Shown: positions 1 through 9,616, counted from the first letter of the stretch. The stretch is DNA of 64,000 nucleotides from Rhizobium terricola (GCF_012927355.1 NZ_JABBGK010000001.1:1420649-1484648); one strand, 5' to 3'. A program made the numbers and translations. The notes: generated by a model not told the origin, from the letters alone.

Positions 1-1929
1 GGTGATCGCCGACTGTTCGGCGTTCTCTCCACCCTCCTGGGCCTGGATGCGGATCAGCACACTCGACGGATCGCCGAAGCCCTGGGCCTGCACTTCGCCA
101 AGATTGAGCTCGCTCAAGCGGTCGCGGATATCGCCGATGTCTGCGGCGCCGCTGCGGGCCTTGACCTCGATGATCGAACCGCCCTGGAAGTCGATGCCGA
201 GATTGAGGCCGACGGTCGTGAAGGCGATCAGCGAGGCAAGAGACAATGCACCGGCGACAGCGAATGTGTAGCGCCGGATCGCCATGAAGCGGATGTTCTG
301 CGTATCGAAGATGCCGGTGCGAATACCCTTCGGCAAGTGCTTCGGGCGGCGCCAGCGGAACCAGACAGCCATCAGCCAGCGGGTCATGGTGAAAGCGGTG
401 AAGACGGTGGTGACAATACCGACGGCGAGCGTCACGGCGAAGCCGCGAACCGGACCGGAGCCAAGGAAGAACAGCACGAGCGCCGCGATCAGCGTCGTCA
501 GGTTGGCATCGACGATCGTCGCGAAGGCCTTGTTGAAACCCGTCTCGATCGACTGGACCAATGACCTCCCGCTCTTCACCTCTTCACGAATACGCTCGTA
601 GACGAGAACGTTGGAGTCCACCGCCATGCCCATGGTCAAGACGATACCCGCGATGCCGGGCAAGGTCAGCGTGGAGCCGATCAGTGACAGGACAGCAAGG
701 ATCATCACCACGTTGGCGGCGAGCGCAATATTGGCCATCACGCCGAAGGTGCCGTAGAAGCCGAGCATAAAGACCACGACGAAGATCGCACCGATGCCGC
801 TTGCGAAGATACCGGCGTTGATCGAGTCCTGGCCGAGGCCCGGACCGACGGTGCGCTCCTCGACGACGGTCAAGGTAGCGGGCAGAGCACCGGCACGAAG
901 CAGCACGGCGAGATCGTTTGCGCCCTCGACCGAGAAGTTGCCGGAGATCTGACCCGAACCGCCGATGATCGGTTCACGGATGACCGGAGCCGAGATCACC
1001 TGATCGTCGAGGACGATGGCGAAGGGGCGGCCGACATTTTCCTGCGTTGCCTGGGCAAAGCGCTGGGCGCCCTTGCTGTCGAAGCGGAAGGTGACGACCG
1101 GCTCGTTGGTCTGCTGATTGAAGCTTGCCTGCGCGTCCACCAGATTTTCGCCGGAAACAAGCGCGCGCTTCTCAACGAGATAGGGAACGGCGGGATCGTC
1201 CTGCGAATAGAGAACTTCCGAGGAAGCCGGCGGGCGGCCGTTGATCGCTTCCGTGACCGGCATGCTCGCATCGACCATGTGGAAGGAAAGCTTGGCGGTC
1301 TGGTTCAGCAGCGACTTCAGGCGCTGCGGATCCTGGAGACCCGGAACCTGAACGATGATGCGGTCGGTGCCCTGGCGCTGGATCATGGGCTCGGTGGTGC
1401 CGAGCTCGTCGACGCGGCGGCGCACGACTTCCATCGACTGCGTCAATGCCGACGATGAGCGATAGTCGATGCCCGCGTCGGTCAGGTTGAAGCGGAGAAG
1501 CGTACCGTCTTCCTGGAGCGTGATTTCCTGGATCGTGCCGCCCGTCAAGCCGCCGGCGCTGACCGGCTGCGTCAAGCTGGCGAGCGCCTCCTTGGCAGCC
1601 TCGACCTTGTCGGCATCCGTGATGCGGACCTGCACCTGCTGGCCTACGCCGGACAGGCCGGTGTAGCGGACGCCGGCGTCACGCAGGGTGGCGCGAATGT
1701 CACCCACAGTCGTTTCGAGCCGTTCCTTGACGATGTCGGCCCGCTCGATCTTCAGCATGATGTGCGAGCCGCCCTGCAGGTCGAGACCGAGGGTCACCTG
1801 CTTGGTCGGAAGCCATGACGGGAATTTTGCGAGCTGTTCGTCGCTGAAGAGGTTTGGCAACGCCACCAACACGCTCACGAAGACCGTGAGCCAAATGAAG
1901 ATCGTCTTCCAGCGCGAAATATACAGCAT
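1..1929 (-). CDS. secDF: Protein translocase SecDF (fused SecD-SecF), C-terminus cut by window edge
   Basis: Accessory membrane subunit that uses proton motive force to pull preproteins through SecYEG. The reading frame is open from an ATG at 1929 (GAGAG lies just upstream) to base 1, giving 643 residues with no stop. The SecD part has an N-terminal membrane segment, a GLDLQGGSH motif near residue 50, the periplasmic P1 region, and the paired membrane motifs GPGLGQDSI and GMAVDSNVLVYERIREE near 380-470. The frame continues without a stop into SecF, seen as a second first-segment (FMAIRRYTFAVAG) and GLNLGIDFQGGSIIEV near 570-590. SecD and SecF are therefore one polypeptide, as in other rhizobia. 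It lies directly downstream of yajC on the same strand. The rest of SecF is outside the window. Confidence 0.96.
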   Translation of the reverse strand, partial: MLYISRWKTIFIWLTVFVSVLVALPNLFSDEQLAKFPSWLPTKQVTLGLDLQGGSHIMLKIERADIVKERLETTVGDIRATLRDAGVRYTGLSGVGQQVQVRITDADKVEAAKEALASLTQPVSAGGLTGGTIQEITLQEDGTLLRFNLTDAGIDYRSSSALTQSMEVVRRRVDELGTTEPMIQRQGTDRIIVQVPGLQDPQRLKSLLNQTAKLSFHMVDASMPVTEAINGRPPASSEVLYSQDDPAVPYLVEKRALVSGENLVDAQASFNQQTNEPVVTFRFDSKGAQRFAQATQENVGRPFAIVLDDQVISAPVIREPIIGGSGQISGNFSVEGANDLAVLLRAGALPATLTVVEERTVGPGLGQDSINAGIFASGIGAIFVVVFMLGFYGTFGVMANIALAANVVMILAVLSLIGSTLTLPGIAGIVLTMGMAVDSNVLVYERIREEVKSGRSLVQSIETGFNKAFATIVDANLTTLIAALVLFFLGSGPVRGFAVTLAVGIVTTVFTAFTMTRWLMAVWFRWRRPKHLPKGIRTGIFDTQNIRFMAIRRYTFAVAGALSLASLIAFTTVGLNLGIDFQGGSIIEVKARSGAADIGDIRDRLSELNLGEVQAQGFGDPSSVLIRIQAQEGGENAEQSAIT

Positions 1930-1995
1930 GAAACTCTCGAATTCAGATGAAGGCCATCAGAAAGAAGCGACCGGCAGTGCCGGTCGCTGGAACAC

Positions 1996-2346
1996 TCAAG
2001 CGGCCGTTTCGGTCTTGACCGGCTCGCCCTTAACGCGAACTTCGGCAATGTAGCTCCGCATCGCGCGGACCTTCACGCCTTCGGCGAGCTCGACTTCGAG
2101 TTCGTTGTCGTCGATCACCTTGCTGACCTTGCCGACGAGGCCGCCACCGAGGACAACCTGGTCACCGCGACGGATAGCGGCAAGCGTCTCGGTGCGCTTC
2201 TTCATCTGCTGACGCTGCGGGCGGATCAGGAGGAAATACCAGATCAGCATCAGCGGCGCGAAAAGAAACAGCATCTCGAGGCCAGAACCGAAGGCACCGC
2301 CAGCTGCTGCGGCGCCGTCCTGGGCGAAGGCTTGCGTAACGAACAT
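1996..2346 (-). CDS. yajC: Preprotein translocase subunit YajC
   Basis: Small single-span inner-membrane protein of the SecDF-YajC complex (116 residues). The start at 2346 is chosen because GGGAG sits eight bases upstream; a longer in-frame start at 2433 would add residues with no family resemblance. The N-terminus MFVTQAFAQ is followed by a hydrophobic span (LEMLFLFAPLMLIWYFLLI) and the typical RPQRQQMK cytoplasmic turn. A small beta domain with GDQVVLGGGLVGKV and a charged C-terminus come next. It lies 66 bases upstream of secDF on the same strand, so the two are very likely one operon. Confidence 0.96.
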   Translation of the reverse strand: MFVTQAFAQDGAAAAGGAFGSGLEMLFLFAPLMLIWYFLLIRPQRQQMKKRTETLAAIRRGDQVVLGGGLVGKVSKVIDDNELEVELAEGVKVRAMRSYIAEVRVKGEPVKTETAA

Positions 2347-2558
2347 GGAAAACTCCCTAGACTGCAAAGTGAGCGGGCAGCCTTGCCCCCGCATCAGGTC
2401 GCCGGAATATAGTGACGAAGGCCCTGAATGCAACAGAAACAGCGGGCCTGCGTACCGATTTAGAGCCTCTTACCCTTTCGGCTGCCAAAAGGCCATGCTA
2501 CCCGCCGGTAAAATGGCGCGTGTCCGGACTGCATTTCTTGCGCGCCGAGGAGGTTTCG

Positions 2559-3431
2559 ATGTCCGACGACTTGAACGCGCAACTGCTCGCCGAACTGCGC
2601 CGCCTGACCCTGGCGGTCGAGCGGCTTGCCGGACCGGCACCGATCGAAAACGACTGGTCGGCGGCCGACTGCTTCGTCTGGGCTCCGGCCCGCATGCATC
2701 TGCAGCCGGTGAAGCGGCCGAATCGCGTGGCGCTGTCGCTCATCAGGGGCGTGGACCATGTCCGCGACATCCTGCATGAGAACACGCTCCGCTTCACGGA
2801 AGGATTTCCGGCCAACAACGTGCTGCTATGGGGCGCGCGCGGCATGGGCAAGTCGTCTCTGGTCAAGGCGGTCCATGCCGATGTCCGCGCACAGACCGGT
2901 GTGTCGCTCAAGCTCATCGAAGTGCATCGTGAGGACATTTCCTCCCTGCCAGTCCTTCTCGACATCCTGAAGGACACGCCGCAGCGTGTCATTGTCTTCT
3001 GCGACGACCTCTCCTTCGATCATGACGATACCGCCTACAAGTCGCTCAAAGCCGCGCTCGACGGGGGCGTCGAAGGTCGCCCGGACAATGTTCTCTTCTA
3101 CGCCACATCGAACCGCCGCCATCTTTTGCCCCGCCACATGATGGAGAACGAGCAGTCGACGGCGATCAACCCGTCGGAAGCGGTCGAGGAAAAGGTCTCG
3201 CTGTCGGATCGCTTCGGGCTCTGGCTCGGTTTCCACAAATGCAGCCAGGACGACTATCTTGCGATGATCGACGGCTATGCCGCGCATTTCGAATTGCCGC
3301 TGGACCGTGAAAGCCTGCATGCAGAGGCGCTGGAATGGGCGACCACGCGTGGGGGCCGGTCGGGCCGCGTGGCCTGGCAGTATATCCAGGATCTAGCCGG
3401 TCGCCTCCGAATCTCGATGAACCGCGCCTGA
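2559..3431 (+). CDS. DUF815-family P-loop ATPase
   Basis: Predicted cytoplasmic ATP-binding protein of 290 residues, of the DUF815 AAA-like family; the cellular role is unknown. The start at 2559 is set by GAGGAGG a few bases upstream; the frame is open further 5' but without a ribosome site. A Walker A motif is visible as GARGMGKSS near residue 93, a Walker B-like segment as RVIVFCDDLSFD near 145, and a sensor-like FYATSNRRHLLP near 178. The C-terminal part (WATTRGGRSGRVAWQYIQDL) is typical of the family. It is transcribed divergently from yajC and convergently with the LysM/M23 gene, with which it shares a two-way terminator. Confidence 0.85.
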   Translation: MSDDLNAQLLAELRRLTLAVERLAGPAPIENDWSAADCFVWAPARMHLQPVKRPNRVALSLIRGVDHVRDILHENTLRFTEGFPANNVLLWGARGMGKSSLVKAVHADVRAQTGVSLKLIEVHREDISSLPVLLDILKDTPQRVIVFCDDLSFDHDDTAYKSLKAALDGGVEGRPDNVLFYATSNRRHLLPRHMMENEQSTAINPSEAVEEKVSLSDRFGLWLGFHKCSQDDYLAMIDGYAAHFELPLDRESLHAEALEWATTRGGRSGRVAWQYIQDLAGRLRISMNRA

Positions 3432-3438
3432 AAACGAG

Positions 3439-3465
3439 AAAAGGCCCGGGGTTTCCGGGCCTTTT
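3439..3465. terminator. Bidirectional intrinsic terminator
   Basis: An 11-base stem (AAAAGGCCCGG / CCGGGCCTTTT) with a short GGTTT loop lies between the stop codons of the DUF815 ATPase (plus strand) and the LysM/M23 gene (minus strand). A-run and T-run flanks make it usable in both directions. Confidence 0.85.
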
Positions 3466-3489
3466 CGTCGCTTGCCTGGGACGCAATAC

Positions 3490-5049
3490 CTATTCCAGGA
3501 AAGTCATAGGGTTGACCGGGGTCGCATCCTTGCGGACCTCGAAGTGGAGCATCGGGCGCTTGACGTTGCCGCTCATGCCGGAGGTGGCGAGCTGCTGGCC
3601 GCGCTGGACCTTCTGGCCGCGCTGAACCGAAAGCGCATCGGCATGGCCGTAGACAGTGACGGTGCCGTCGTCATGGCGAACCAGAACGGTGTTGCCGAGT
3701 TCCTTCAGGCCGTTGCCGGCATAGATGACCACGCCGTTTTCGGCAGCCTTGACCGGAGTGCCGGCGGGGACCGAGATATCGATGCCGTCATTGCGCTTTC
3801 CTTCGACATTGGCGCCGTAGCCGGCGACGACCGCGCCGCGGACCGGCCAGCGGTATTTGCCGATTCCGGTTGCTTCCGGTGCCGATTCCTTGGTGTCGAC
3901 GGAGGCGACTTCGCTGACCGACTGGGTTGCGGCCGGCGCCTTGTAGCCTGCGGGGGCCTTGTCGCTCTTGGCCGTCGGGATCGTCGCAGTCTTGAGAGGA
4001 TCGGTCGCCGGAGCGGAGGCCGTCTGGGCGGCAGAGCCACCAGCGGGGATCTTGAGGGCCTGGCCAACGCGGATGTTCGCGGACGTCAGTCCATTCGCAG
4101 CCTTGAGCTTGTCGATCGGCGTACCGGTCGCCTTGGCGATCTTGTTGAGCGAATCGCCGGGCTTCACAACATAGGTGCCGGGAGCCGCACCTTCGCCTGC
4201 CCCGGCAACAGCCTTGCCGGTTGCGCTGGAGGCCGGAGCCTGCGACTTGTCACGCGAGGTCGGCACCGTCGGCAGGACGGCGACGTTCTGTTCCGGCGAC
4301 TGTGGCAGCATCGGCTTGCCGTTGCCATCAGGAAGGCCGGAGGCATTGGCCGCGGCCCGCGCAGCATTGGTCTGGCCGGAAAGGTTAGGGATGATGACCA
4401 GCTGGCCGGCCGCCGCGTCGGAGGAATGGGTCAGGCCGTTGGCTTTGAGGATTTCGCGCTCCGGCACGCCGTAGCGCTTCGAAAGGCTGGCGATCGTCTC
4501 ACCCGGACGAAGCGTGACGCGGGCAGCGGCCTTGCCGGTTGACCAGCCATTCTGCGTGGCGGTGGAACCGGTCGTCAGATCATCCCCAGCCGTTGGGCGC
4601 GCCAGAGCGGCGGTCTGCTGGCCGGACGGAGCAGCCGGGAACGGCTGCGCCAGGGCGGCGGCGCGTTCGGCGGTCTTGTCTGTTGCAGGCCCAGCACCGG
4701 TCGGGGCAGCGAGCTCGGCGCGCTGCACGGAAACCGGAGTTGCGGCACCGCGGGCAACCGACGACGGCTGATAGCCCGGCTGGCTCGGATAAGGCTGGTT
4801 CATCGCCTGCTGGCGATTCGTGTAGTCCGGCTGGCTCGCGACTTGGCCACCACCGATCGTAGCGGACGGGACCGGCTGCTCCACGACACTGCGCCGCGGA
4901 ATGGACGCGGTGGAGATATTGTCAGTGGAGAATACGGAGCTGAAGCGCGAGGCGTCAGAGCTGCAGCCGGTGGCCGCGCTTGCGAGCAACATCGCCACAA
5001 GGATTCGGGCGACGGGCATTCCGGATTTCGGCGATACACTCTTACGCAT
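3490..5049 (-). CDS. NlpD-like lipoprotein: two LysM domains and a degenerate M23 (LytM) domain
   Basis: Envelope protein of 519 residues, probably a regulator of peptidoglycan amidases during division. It begins MRKSVSP and has a lipobox LASAATGC near residue 25, so it is likely a lipoprotein. A long Ala/Pro/Gln-rich stretch is followed by LysM repeats near 175-220 and 290-335, and a LytM fold near 410-515. The LytM zinc ligands are incomplete. The expected first His before GIDI is replaced (RNDGIDI), and the final HxH reads MLHFEV. E. coli NlpD shows the same kind of loss, so an activator role is more likely than hydrolysis. The order surE-pcm-this gene also matches surE-pcm-nlpD in gammaproteobacteria. 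A GTG at 5061 is an alternative start. Confidence 0.85.
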   Translation of the reverse strand: MRKSVSPKSGMPVARILVAMLLASAATGCSSDASRFSSVFSTDNISTASIPRRSVVEQPVPSATIGGGQVASQPDYTNRQQAMNQPYPSQPGYQPSSVARGAATPVSVQRAELAAPTGAGPATDKTAERAAALAQPFPAAPSGQQTAALARPTAGDDLTTGSTATQNGWSTGKAAARVTLRPGETIASLSKRYGVPEREILKANGLTHSSDAAAGQLVIIPNLSGQTNAARAAANASGLPDGNGKPMLPQSPEQNVAVLPTVPTSRDKSQAPASSATGKAVAGAGEGAAPGTYVVKPGDSLNKIAKATGTPIDKLKAANGLTSANIRVGQALKIPAGGSAAQTASAPATDPLKTATIPTAKSDKAPAGYKAPAATQSVSEVASVDTKESAPEATGIGKYRWPVRGAVVAGYGANVEGKRNDGIDISVPAGTPVKAAENGVVIYAGNGLKELGNTVLVRHDDGTVTVYGHADALSVQRGQKVQRGQQLATSGMSGNVKRPMLHFEVRKDATPVNPMTFLE

Positions 5050-5192
5050 AACTCGACCCACATATTACGCAACTTGATGTGGTTATGATTAAAGCGCGTT
5101 AGTGTTACTGGTCAGTTAACCGACTGGAATCGCCGTGAACTATTTTCGAGAGGGCGAACATTCGGCCCCGCAGACCGGCCGTTCGCAAGCGA

Positions 5193-5834
5193 TCAGAGGA
5201 ACGATGCCATCTTCGGAACGAGCGGCAGATAAGGCACTTCGAACAGGTCCTCCCGGTCGAAGCGGCTGCCGGTTTTGGTCAGGCGGACGATGATGCAGCT
5301 CTCCTCGCCCGTCATCAGCGGCGCAAGCAATACGCCGCCCGAAACCAGCTGTTCGGCAAAGAAGCGCGGCATGGTGGGAAAGGCCGCCGTCGAAAGGATA
5401 CGGTCGAAGGTACCCTCGCCCGTCAGGCCATGACTGCCGTCGGCCTGACGCAACACGACATTGCGAAGTCCAAGATTGTCGAGCCGGCGCTGCGCCGCGG
5501 TGACGAGCGTCTTGTAGCGGTCGATAGACATCACCCGCTCGGACAAGCGGCCGAGCACGGCCGACATGAAGCCGCTTCCGGTGCCGATTTCTAGAACCCG
5601 CTGGCCGGGCTTTACGTGAAGATGAGCGAGCAGGCGGACCGCCAGGTCGGCCCCCTCCATGAAAGCCCCGCATTCGATCGGGATCGAACGGCTCGAATAG
5701 GCCTGATCTGCGTATTGCGGCGGAACGAAGAGGGAGCGCGGCGTCTGCTCGACGGCGGTCAGGAGATCGAGATCGTTGATCCCCTCGGACCGGAGCCGCA
5801 GAACGAGGGCCGCGAAACCCTCCTTTTCCACCAT
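5193..5834 (-). CDS. pcm: Protein-L-isoaspartate O-methyltransferase
   Basis: Cytosolic SAM-dependent repair enzyme that methylates L-isoaspartyl residues in damaged proteins (213 residues, normal for the family). The start MVEKEGF at 5834 lies eight bases after the surE stop codon. The SAM-binding motif I is VLEIGTGSGF near residue 82, and the PCMT motif DRILSTAAFPTMP is near 150. The N-terminal RSLFVPPQYADQAY segment is also typical. It sits between surE and the NlpD-like gene in a minus-strand cluster and is probably cotranscribed with surE. A second, more divergent PCMT-like gene occurs at 32280-32951. Confidence 0.92.
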   Translation of the reverse strand: MVEKEGFAALVLRLRSEGINDLDLLTAVEQTPRSLFVPPQYADQAYSSRSIPIECGAFMEGADLAVRLLAHLHVKPGQRVLEIGTGSGFMSAVLGRLSERVMSIDRYKTLVTAAQRRLDNLGLRNVVLRQADGSHGLTGEGTFDRILSTAAFPTMPRFFAEQLVSGGVLLAPLMTGEESCIIVRLTKTGSRFDREDLFEVPYLPLVPKMASFL

Positions 5835-5842
5835 TGCGGACT

Positions 5843-6616
5843 TCAACCGGAGACCCCGAAGCCGAGCGCCCGGGCAATGCTGTCCTGGGCGGCGTAGTCG
5901 GTCATGTCGAGCTTGAGCGGGGTGACCGAGATCTTGTCTTCCTTGAGCGCCTGAAGGTCGGTCCCCTCGCGGAAGCGGCTGCCGCGATCGCCGAAGCGCA
6001 GCCAGTAATAGGGAAAGCCGCGGCCATCGGCGCGTTCCTCGACCTCGAGGCCGAAGTCGAGCTTGCCCTGGGACGTCACCTCGATGCCCTGTACCTCGGA
6101 TGGCGCGCAGCGCGGGAAATTGACGTTCAGGAAGGTGCCGGCCGGAAGCTCTGCCGCAATCAACTGGGCAAGAAGCTTGGGTGCCAGCGTCTCGGCCACC
6201 TCCCAGGGGATGACCCGTCCGCCGTTCGTGTAATCGTAGAGCTGGCTGAGCGCGATCGAACGGACACCCTGCAGCGTGCCCTCGATGGCTCCGGCGACCG
6301 TTCCCGAGTATGTCACATCGTCGGCGAGGTTGCCGCCGGCATTGACGCCGGACAGGACGAGATCGGGCTTTTCCGGAAGTATCTCGCGAACAGCCATGAT
6401 GACGCAATCGGTCGGTGTGCCGCGCAGGGCAAAGCGCTTGTCTGCCACCTTCCGCAGCCTGAGCGGCTCGGAAATCGTCAGAGAATGCGCAAGCCCGCTC
6501 TGGTCCGTCTCGGGCGCAACGATCCAGACGTCATCCGAAAGCTTGCGGGCAATGCGTTCCAGCACGGCCAAACCTTCGGCATGGATCCCGTCGTCGTTGG
6601 TAAGGAGAATGCGCAT
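5843..6616 (-). CDS. surE: 5'/3'-nucleotidase SurE
   Basis: Metal-dependent survival-protein phosphatase acting on nucleoside monophosphates (257 residues, full length). The signature metal-binding motif [13 protein letters not shown] is at residues 4-16. It is followed by [16 protein letters not shown] near 32-47, and by [24 protein letters not shown], which is typical of SurE, near 87-110. It lies 16 bases downstream of serS and 8 bases upstream of pcm, so serS-surE-pcm look like one transcription unit. Confidence 0.95.
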   Translation of the reverse strand: MRILLTNDDGIHAEGLAVLERIARKLSDDVWIVAPETDQSGLAHSLTISEPLRLRKVADKRFALRGTPTDCVIMAVREILPEKPDLVLSGVNAGGNLADDVTYSGTVAGAIEGTLQGVRSIALSQLYDYTNGGRVIPWEVAETLAPKLLAQLIAAELPAGTFLNVNFPRCAPSEVQGIEVTSQGKLDFGLEVEERADGRGFPYYWLRFGDRGSRFREGTDLQALKEDKISVTPLKLDMTDYAAQDSIARALGFGVSG

Positions 6617-6632
6617 TCGGATCCTCCCGACC

Positions 6633-7916
6633 TCAGGCCGCCTTCTCGATCTTGGTGATGCCGCCCATATAGGGGAGCAGCGCGTCCGGAACGGTGATGG
6701 ATCCGTCTTCGTTCTGGTAGTTCTCCATGACGGCGATCAGCGCACGGCCGACGGCGGTGCCCGAGCCGTTCAGGGTGTGGACGAAGGTCGTTCCCTTGCC
6801 GTCCTTGCCGCGATAGCGGGCGTTCATGCGGCGGCCCTGGAAATCACCGCAGACCGAGCAGGACGAAATCTCGCGATAGGTGTTCTGGCCTGGCAGCCAG
6901 ACCTCGAGGTCATAGGTCTTGCGTGAACCGAAGCCCATGTCGCCGGTGCAGAGCGTCATGGTGCGGAAATGCAGGCCGAGTCGCTTCAGAACTTCTTCGG
7001 CGCAGGCCGTCATGCGCTCGTGTTCGTCGATCGCGCTCTCGGCATCGGTGATCGACACGAGTTCGCACTTCCAGAACTGGTGCTGGCGCAGCATGCCGCG
7101 GGTATCGCGGCCGGCGGAACCGGCTTCCGAACGGAAGGACGGGGTGAGCGCCGTGAAGCGCAGCGGCAGCTTTTCCTGTTCCAGGATCTCCCCCGAGACC
7201 AGGTTGGTCAGAGTCACTTCGGCGGTCGGGATCAGCCAGCGGCCATCCGTAGTCCTGAACAAATCCTCGGCGAACTTCGGCAGCTGGCCGGTGCCGTACA
7301 TGGCCTCGTCACGGACCATCAGCGGCGAGGAAACTTCGGTATAGCCATGCTCGGTGGTGTGCAGGTCGAGCATGAACTGGCCAAGCGCGCGCTCAAGCTT
7401 GGCGAGCGGGCCGGTCAGAACCGTGAAGCGCGCGCCGGAGAGCTTGGCGGCACGCTCAAAGTCCATGTAACCGAGCGCTTCGCCGAGATCGTAGTGTTCC
7501 TTGGCCGGATGGTTCCAGCCGGGCTTCTGGCCGATGACCCGCTTGACCACGTTGTCATGCTCGTCCTTGCCGACCGGCACGTCCTCGAGCGGAATGTTGG
7601 GAATGCGCGACAGCTGGTCCGTCAATTCGGCGGTCAGCTGGCGTTCCTCTTCCTCGGCGCCCGGCATGACGTCCTTGAAATGGGCTATCTCGGCCTTCAG
7701 CTTCTCGGCAAGCTCCATGTCCTTCTTGCCCATCGCCGCGCCGATCTCCTTGGAGGCGGCATTGCGGCGCGCCTGCATGTCCTGCAGGGACTGGACGACG
7801 GAGCGGCGCTTCTCATCGAGGGCAATCAGGCTGGCAGCCAGCGGCTCCGCGCCACGCTTGGCCAGCGCGGCATCGAGGGCTTCGGCATTGTCGCGGATCC
7901 ATTTGATATCAAGCAT
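6633..7916 (-). CDS. serS: Seryl-tRNA synthetase
   Basis: Class II aminoacyl-tRNA synthetase charging tRNA-Ser (427 residues, normal length). It starts [10 protein letters not shown], followed by the long N-terminal coiled-coil arm (about residues 30-100) that contacts the tRNA variable arm. Class II motif 2 is seen as [16 protein letters not shown] near 262-280, and motif 3 as [18 protein letters not shown] near 382-400. It begins about 100 bases downstream of the tatC stop, so it may be read from the tat transcript or from its own promoter; surE follows after 16 bases. Confidence 0.97.
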   Translation of the reverse strand: MLDIKWIRDNAEALDAALAKRGAEPLAASLIALDEKRRSVVQSLQDMQARRNAASKEIGAAMGKKDMELAEKLKAEIAHFKDVMPGAEEEERQLTAELTDQLSRIPNIPLEDVPVGKDEHDNVVKRVIGQKPGWNHPAKEHYDLGEALGYMDFERAAKLSGARFTVLTGPLAKLERALGQFMLDLHTTEHGYTEVSSPLMVRDEAMYGTGQLPKFAEDLFRTTDGRWLIPTAEVTLTNLVSGEILEQEKLPLRFTALTPSFRSEAGSAGRDTRGMLRQHQFWKCELVSITDAESAIDEHERMTACAEEVLKRLGLHFRTMTLCTGDMGFGSRKTYDLEVWLPGQNTYREISSCSVCGDFQGRRMNARYRGKDGKGTTFVHTLNGSGTAVGRALIAVMENYQNEDGSITVPDALLPYMGGITKIEKAA

Positions 7917-8020
7917 CGTCGTTCCAGGTCATTTGTCGTGATCGTCGGATCGGACCTGGCGGGTGCCCTGTCCGGCCCCATGGATGCATGCTCGGGAGTG
8001 GAGGAGAACGGACGGCGCCG

Positions 8021-8848
8021 TTATGCGTCGTCCTGCTCGCCCTTCTGGTCGGCCTCGCCCGCCGCCACGCGGGAATCGGTGGCGCGGCGACGTTCCACGA
8101 GTCGCGCAGCATAGATGGCTACCTCGTAGAGAAGGATCGTCGGCAAAGCAAGGCCGATCTGGGAGATCGGGTCGGGCGGCGTCAGCACCGCGGCGACCAC
8201 GAAGGCGACGACGATGAAATACTTGCGCTTGTCCGCCAGCCAACCGCTTTCCAAGAGGCCGACGCGGGCCAGCAGCGTGGTCACCACCGGCAACTGGAAC
8301 ACCAGGCCGAAGGAGAAGACCAGCGTCATGATGAGGCTCAGATACTCCGAAACCTTGGGCATCAGAGAGATAGCCACGTCCCCCTCGCCCGGTGCCTGCT
8401 GCATCGCGAGGAAGAACCACATGACCATCGGGGTGAAGAAGAAGTAGACTAGCGCGCCGCCGAGCAAAAACAGGATCGGCGAGGCCACCAGGAACGGCAG
8501 GAAGGCCTGGCGCTCGTTCTTGTAGAGGCCGGGTGCCACGAACTTGTAGATCTGCGCGGCGATCATCGGAAAGGCGATGACGAAAGCGCCGAACATGGCG
8601 ACCTTAACCTGGGTGAAGAAGAATTCCTGCGGCGCCGTATAGATCAGTTCCGCCTTGCTTAGGTCGAGACCGGCCCAGAGGACGGCCCATTTGTAGGGCA
8701 CGACCAACAGGTTGAAGAGTTGCTTGGCGAAATAGAAACAGACGATGAAAGCCACGAAGAACGCGCCGATCGCCCAGATCAGGCGCGAGCGCAGTTCGAT
8801 CAGATGCTCGATGAGCGGCTGCGGCTTGTCTTCGATATCGCCGCTCAT
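8021..8848 (-). CDS. tatC: Sec-independent protein translocase TatC
   Basis: Polytopic inner-membrane receptor of the twin-arginine export system (275 residues). The N-terminal amphipathic region carries the conserved LIEHLIELRSRLI. Six hydrophobic segments follow, with the typical FFTQVKVAMFGAFVIAFPM and FVVAAVLTPPDPISQIGLALP near 200. The acidic/basic C-terminus is slightly long. Its ATG overlaps the tatB stop by four bases, indicating translational coupling. Two probable Tat substrates are in this window, at 45525 and 59920. Confidence 0.96.
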   Translation of the reverse strand: MSGDIEDKPQPLIEHLIELRSRLIWAIGAFFVAFIVCFYFAKQLFNLLVVPYKWAVLWAGLDLSKAELIYTAPQEFFFTQVKVAMFGAFVIAFPMIAAQIYKFVAPGLYKNERQAFLPFLVASPILFLLGGALVYFFFTPMVMWFFLAMQQAPGEGDVAISLMPKVSEYLSLIMTLVFSFGLVFQLPVVTTLLARVGLLESGWLADKRKYFIVVAFVVAAVLTPPDPISQIGLALPTILLYEVAIYAARLVERRRATDSRVAAGEADQKGEQDDA

Positions 8849-9486
8849 GCGGTTTCCTCGTTCTTCGGCTTACGGGGTTTCTTCGGGGCCGCAGCTTTCT
8901 GGTCCGCCGCAGGCTCGGCAGTGCCGGCCTTCGCCTTGGCGCGTGTCACCTTGGCCGGCGCGGCGGCCTTAGCGGACGCGGGCTCTGCCTTGGCGGCAGC
9001 CGGAGCCTTTGTCTTGCGCGGCGCAGCCTTGGCGGTCTTCACCGGAGCGGCCGCAGGATCGGATGTCGCGGGCACGAGATCGGCCGGGACGCCGACCAAA
9101 GCCGACGGCATGTCGGGCAGGCTTGTTGCAACGGGCTCCTGCGCAGGAGCGGCTGGCGCTGCCGCGGCGGGTGCCGCCGGCGGCGTGGCCGCCTTCTGCA
9201 GGTCAGCCTTGATCTCGTTGCCCATCTGGCGGAGCGGATTGATGGCATCGCGCAGCGAGTTGGTCGGATTGAGACGGCGAACGTCCTCGACCGACTGGCG
9301 GAGGTCATCGAGTTCCGCCTCGCGCAACGCTTCATCGAACTGGGCGCGGAACTCGCCGGCAGTCCGCCTCAGGCGCGCCGTCATCTTGCCGAAAGCGCGG
9401 ATCATCGGCGGCAGGTCCTTCGGACCGACCACGACGATCAGGATCACCGCGATGACAAGCAACTCGGTCCAGCCAACATCCAGCAT
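8845..9486 (-). CDS. tatB: Sec-independent protein translocase TatB
   Basis: Twin-arginine translocase subunit that partners TatC in signal-peptide recognition (213 residues). One N-terminal span (MLDVGWTELLVIAVILIVVV) is followed by GPKDLPPMIRAFGKMTARLR, the conserved hinge and amphipathic helix. The second half is a long Ala/Pro/Lys-rich, probably disordered tail with KAxPAKxxR-like repeats, typical of rhizobial TatB. It overlaps tatC by four bases and lies 145 bases after tatA. Confidence 0.95.
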   Translation of the reverse strand: MLDVGWTELLVIAVILIVVVGPKDLPPMIRAFGKMTARLRRTAGEFRAQFDEALREAELDDLRQSVEDVRRLNPTNSLRDAINPLRQMGNEIKADLQKAATPPAAPAAAAPAAPAQEPVATSLPDMPSALVGVPADLVPATSDPAAAPVKTAKAAPRKTKAPAAAKAEPASAKAAAPAKVTRAKAKAGTAEPAADQKAAAPKKPRKPKNEETA

Positions 9487-9597
9487 TCAACGGGCTCCTG
9501 ACGCCATTTTCCGGAAGGTGCGTCGCGGCTCTGACAGCGGCCGCTCCGTCCAAACTACCTGACATACTGCCGTGCCCAATTCATGGCAAAGCAGCAA

Positions 9598-9616
9598 AGG
9601 CCGGCAAGGCCGGCCT
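9598..9616 (-). terminator. Intercistronic hairpin between tatA and tatB (possible attenuator)
   Basis: A seven-base GC-only-plus-one stem (AGGCCGG / CCGGCCT, five-base loop) lies just after the tatA stop and before tatB. There is no strong T-run, so partial termination or mRNA stabilisation is more plausible than a full stop. Either effect would raise TatA relative to TatBC, which is the known stoichiometric need. Confidence 0.4.

Noticed and set aside
5193..6407. A single 404-codon protein covering surE and pcm on the minus strand
   Set aside because: The first half of that frame is a shadow of surE; the real pcm starts at 5834, right after the surE stop.
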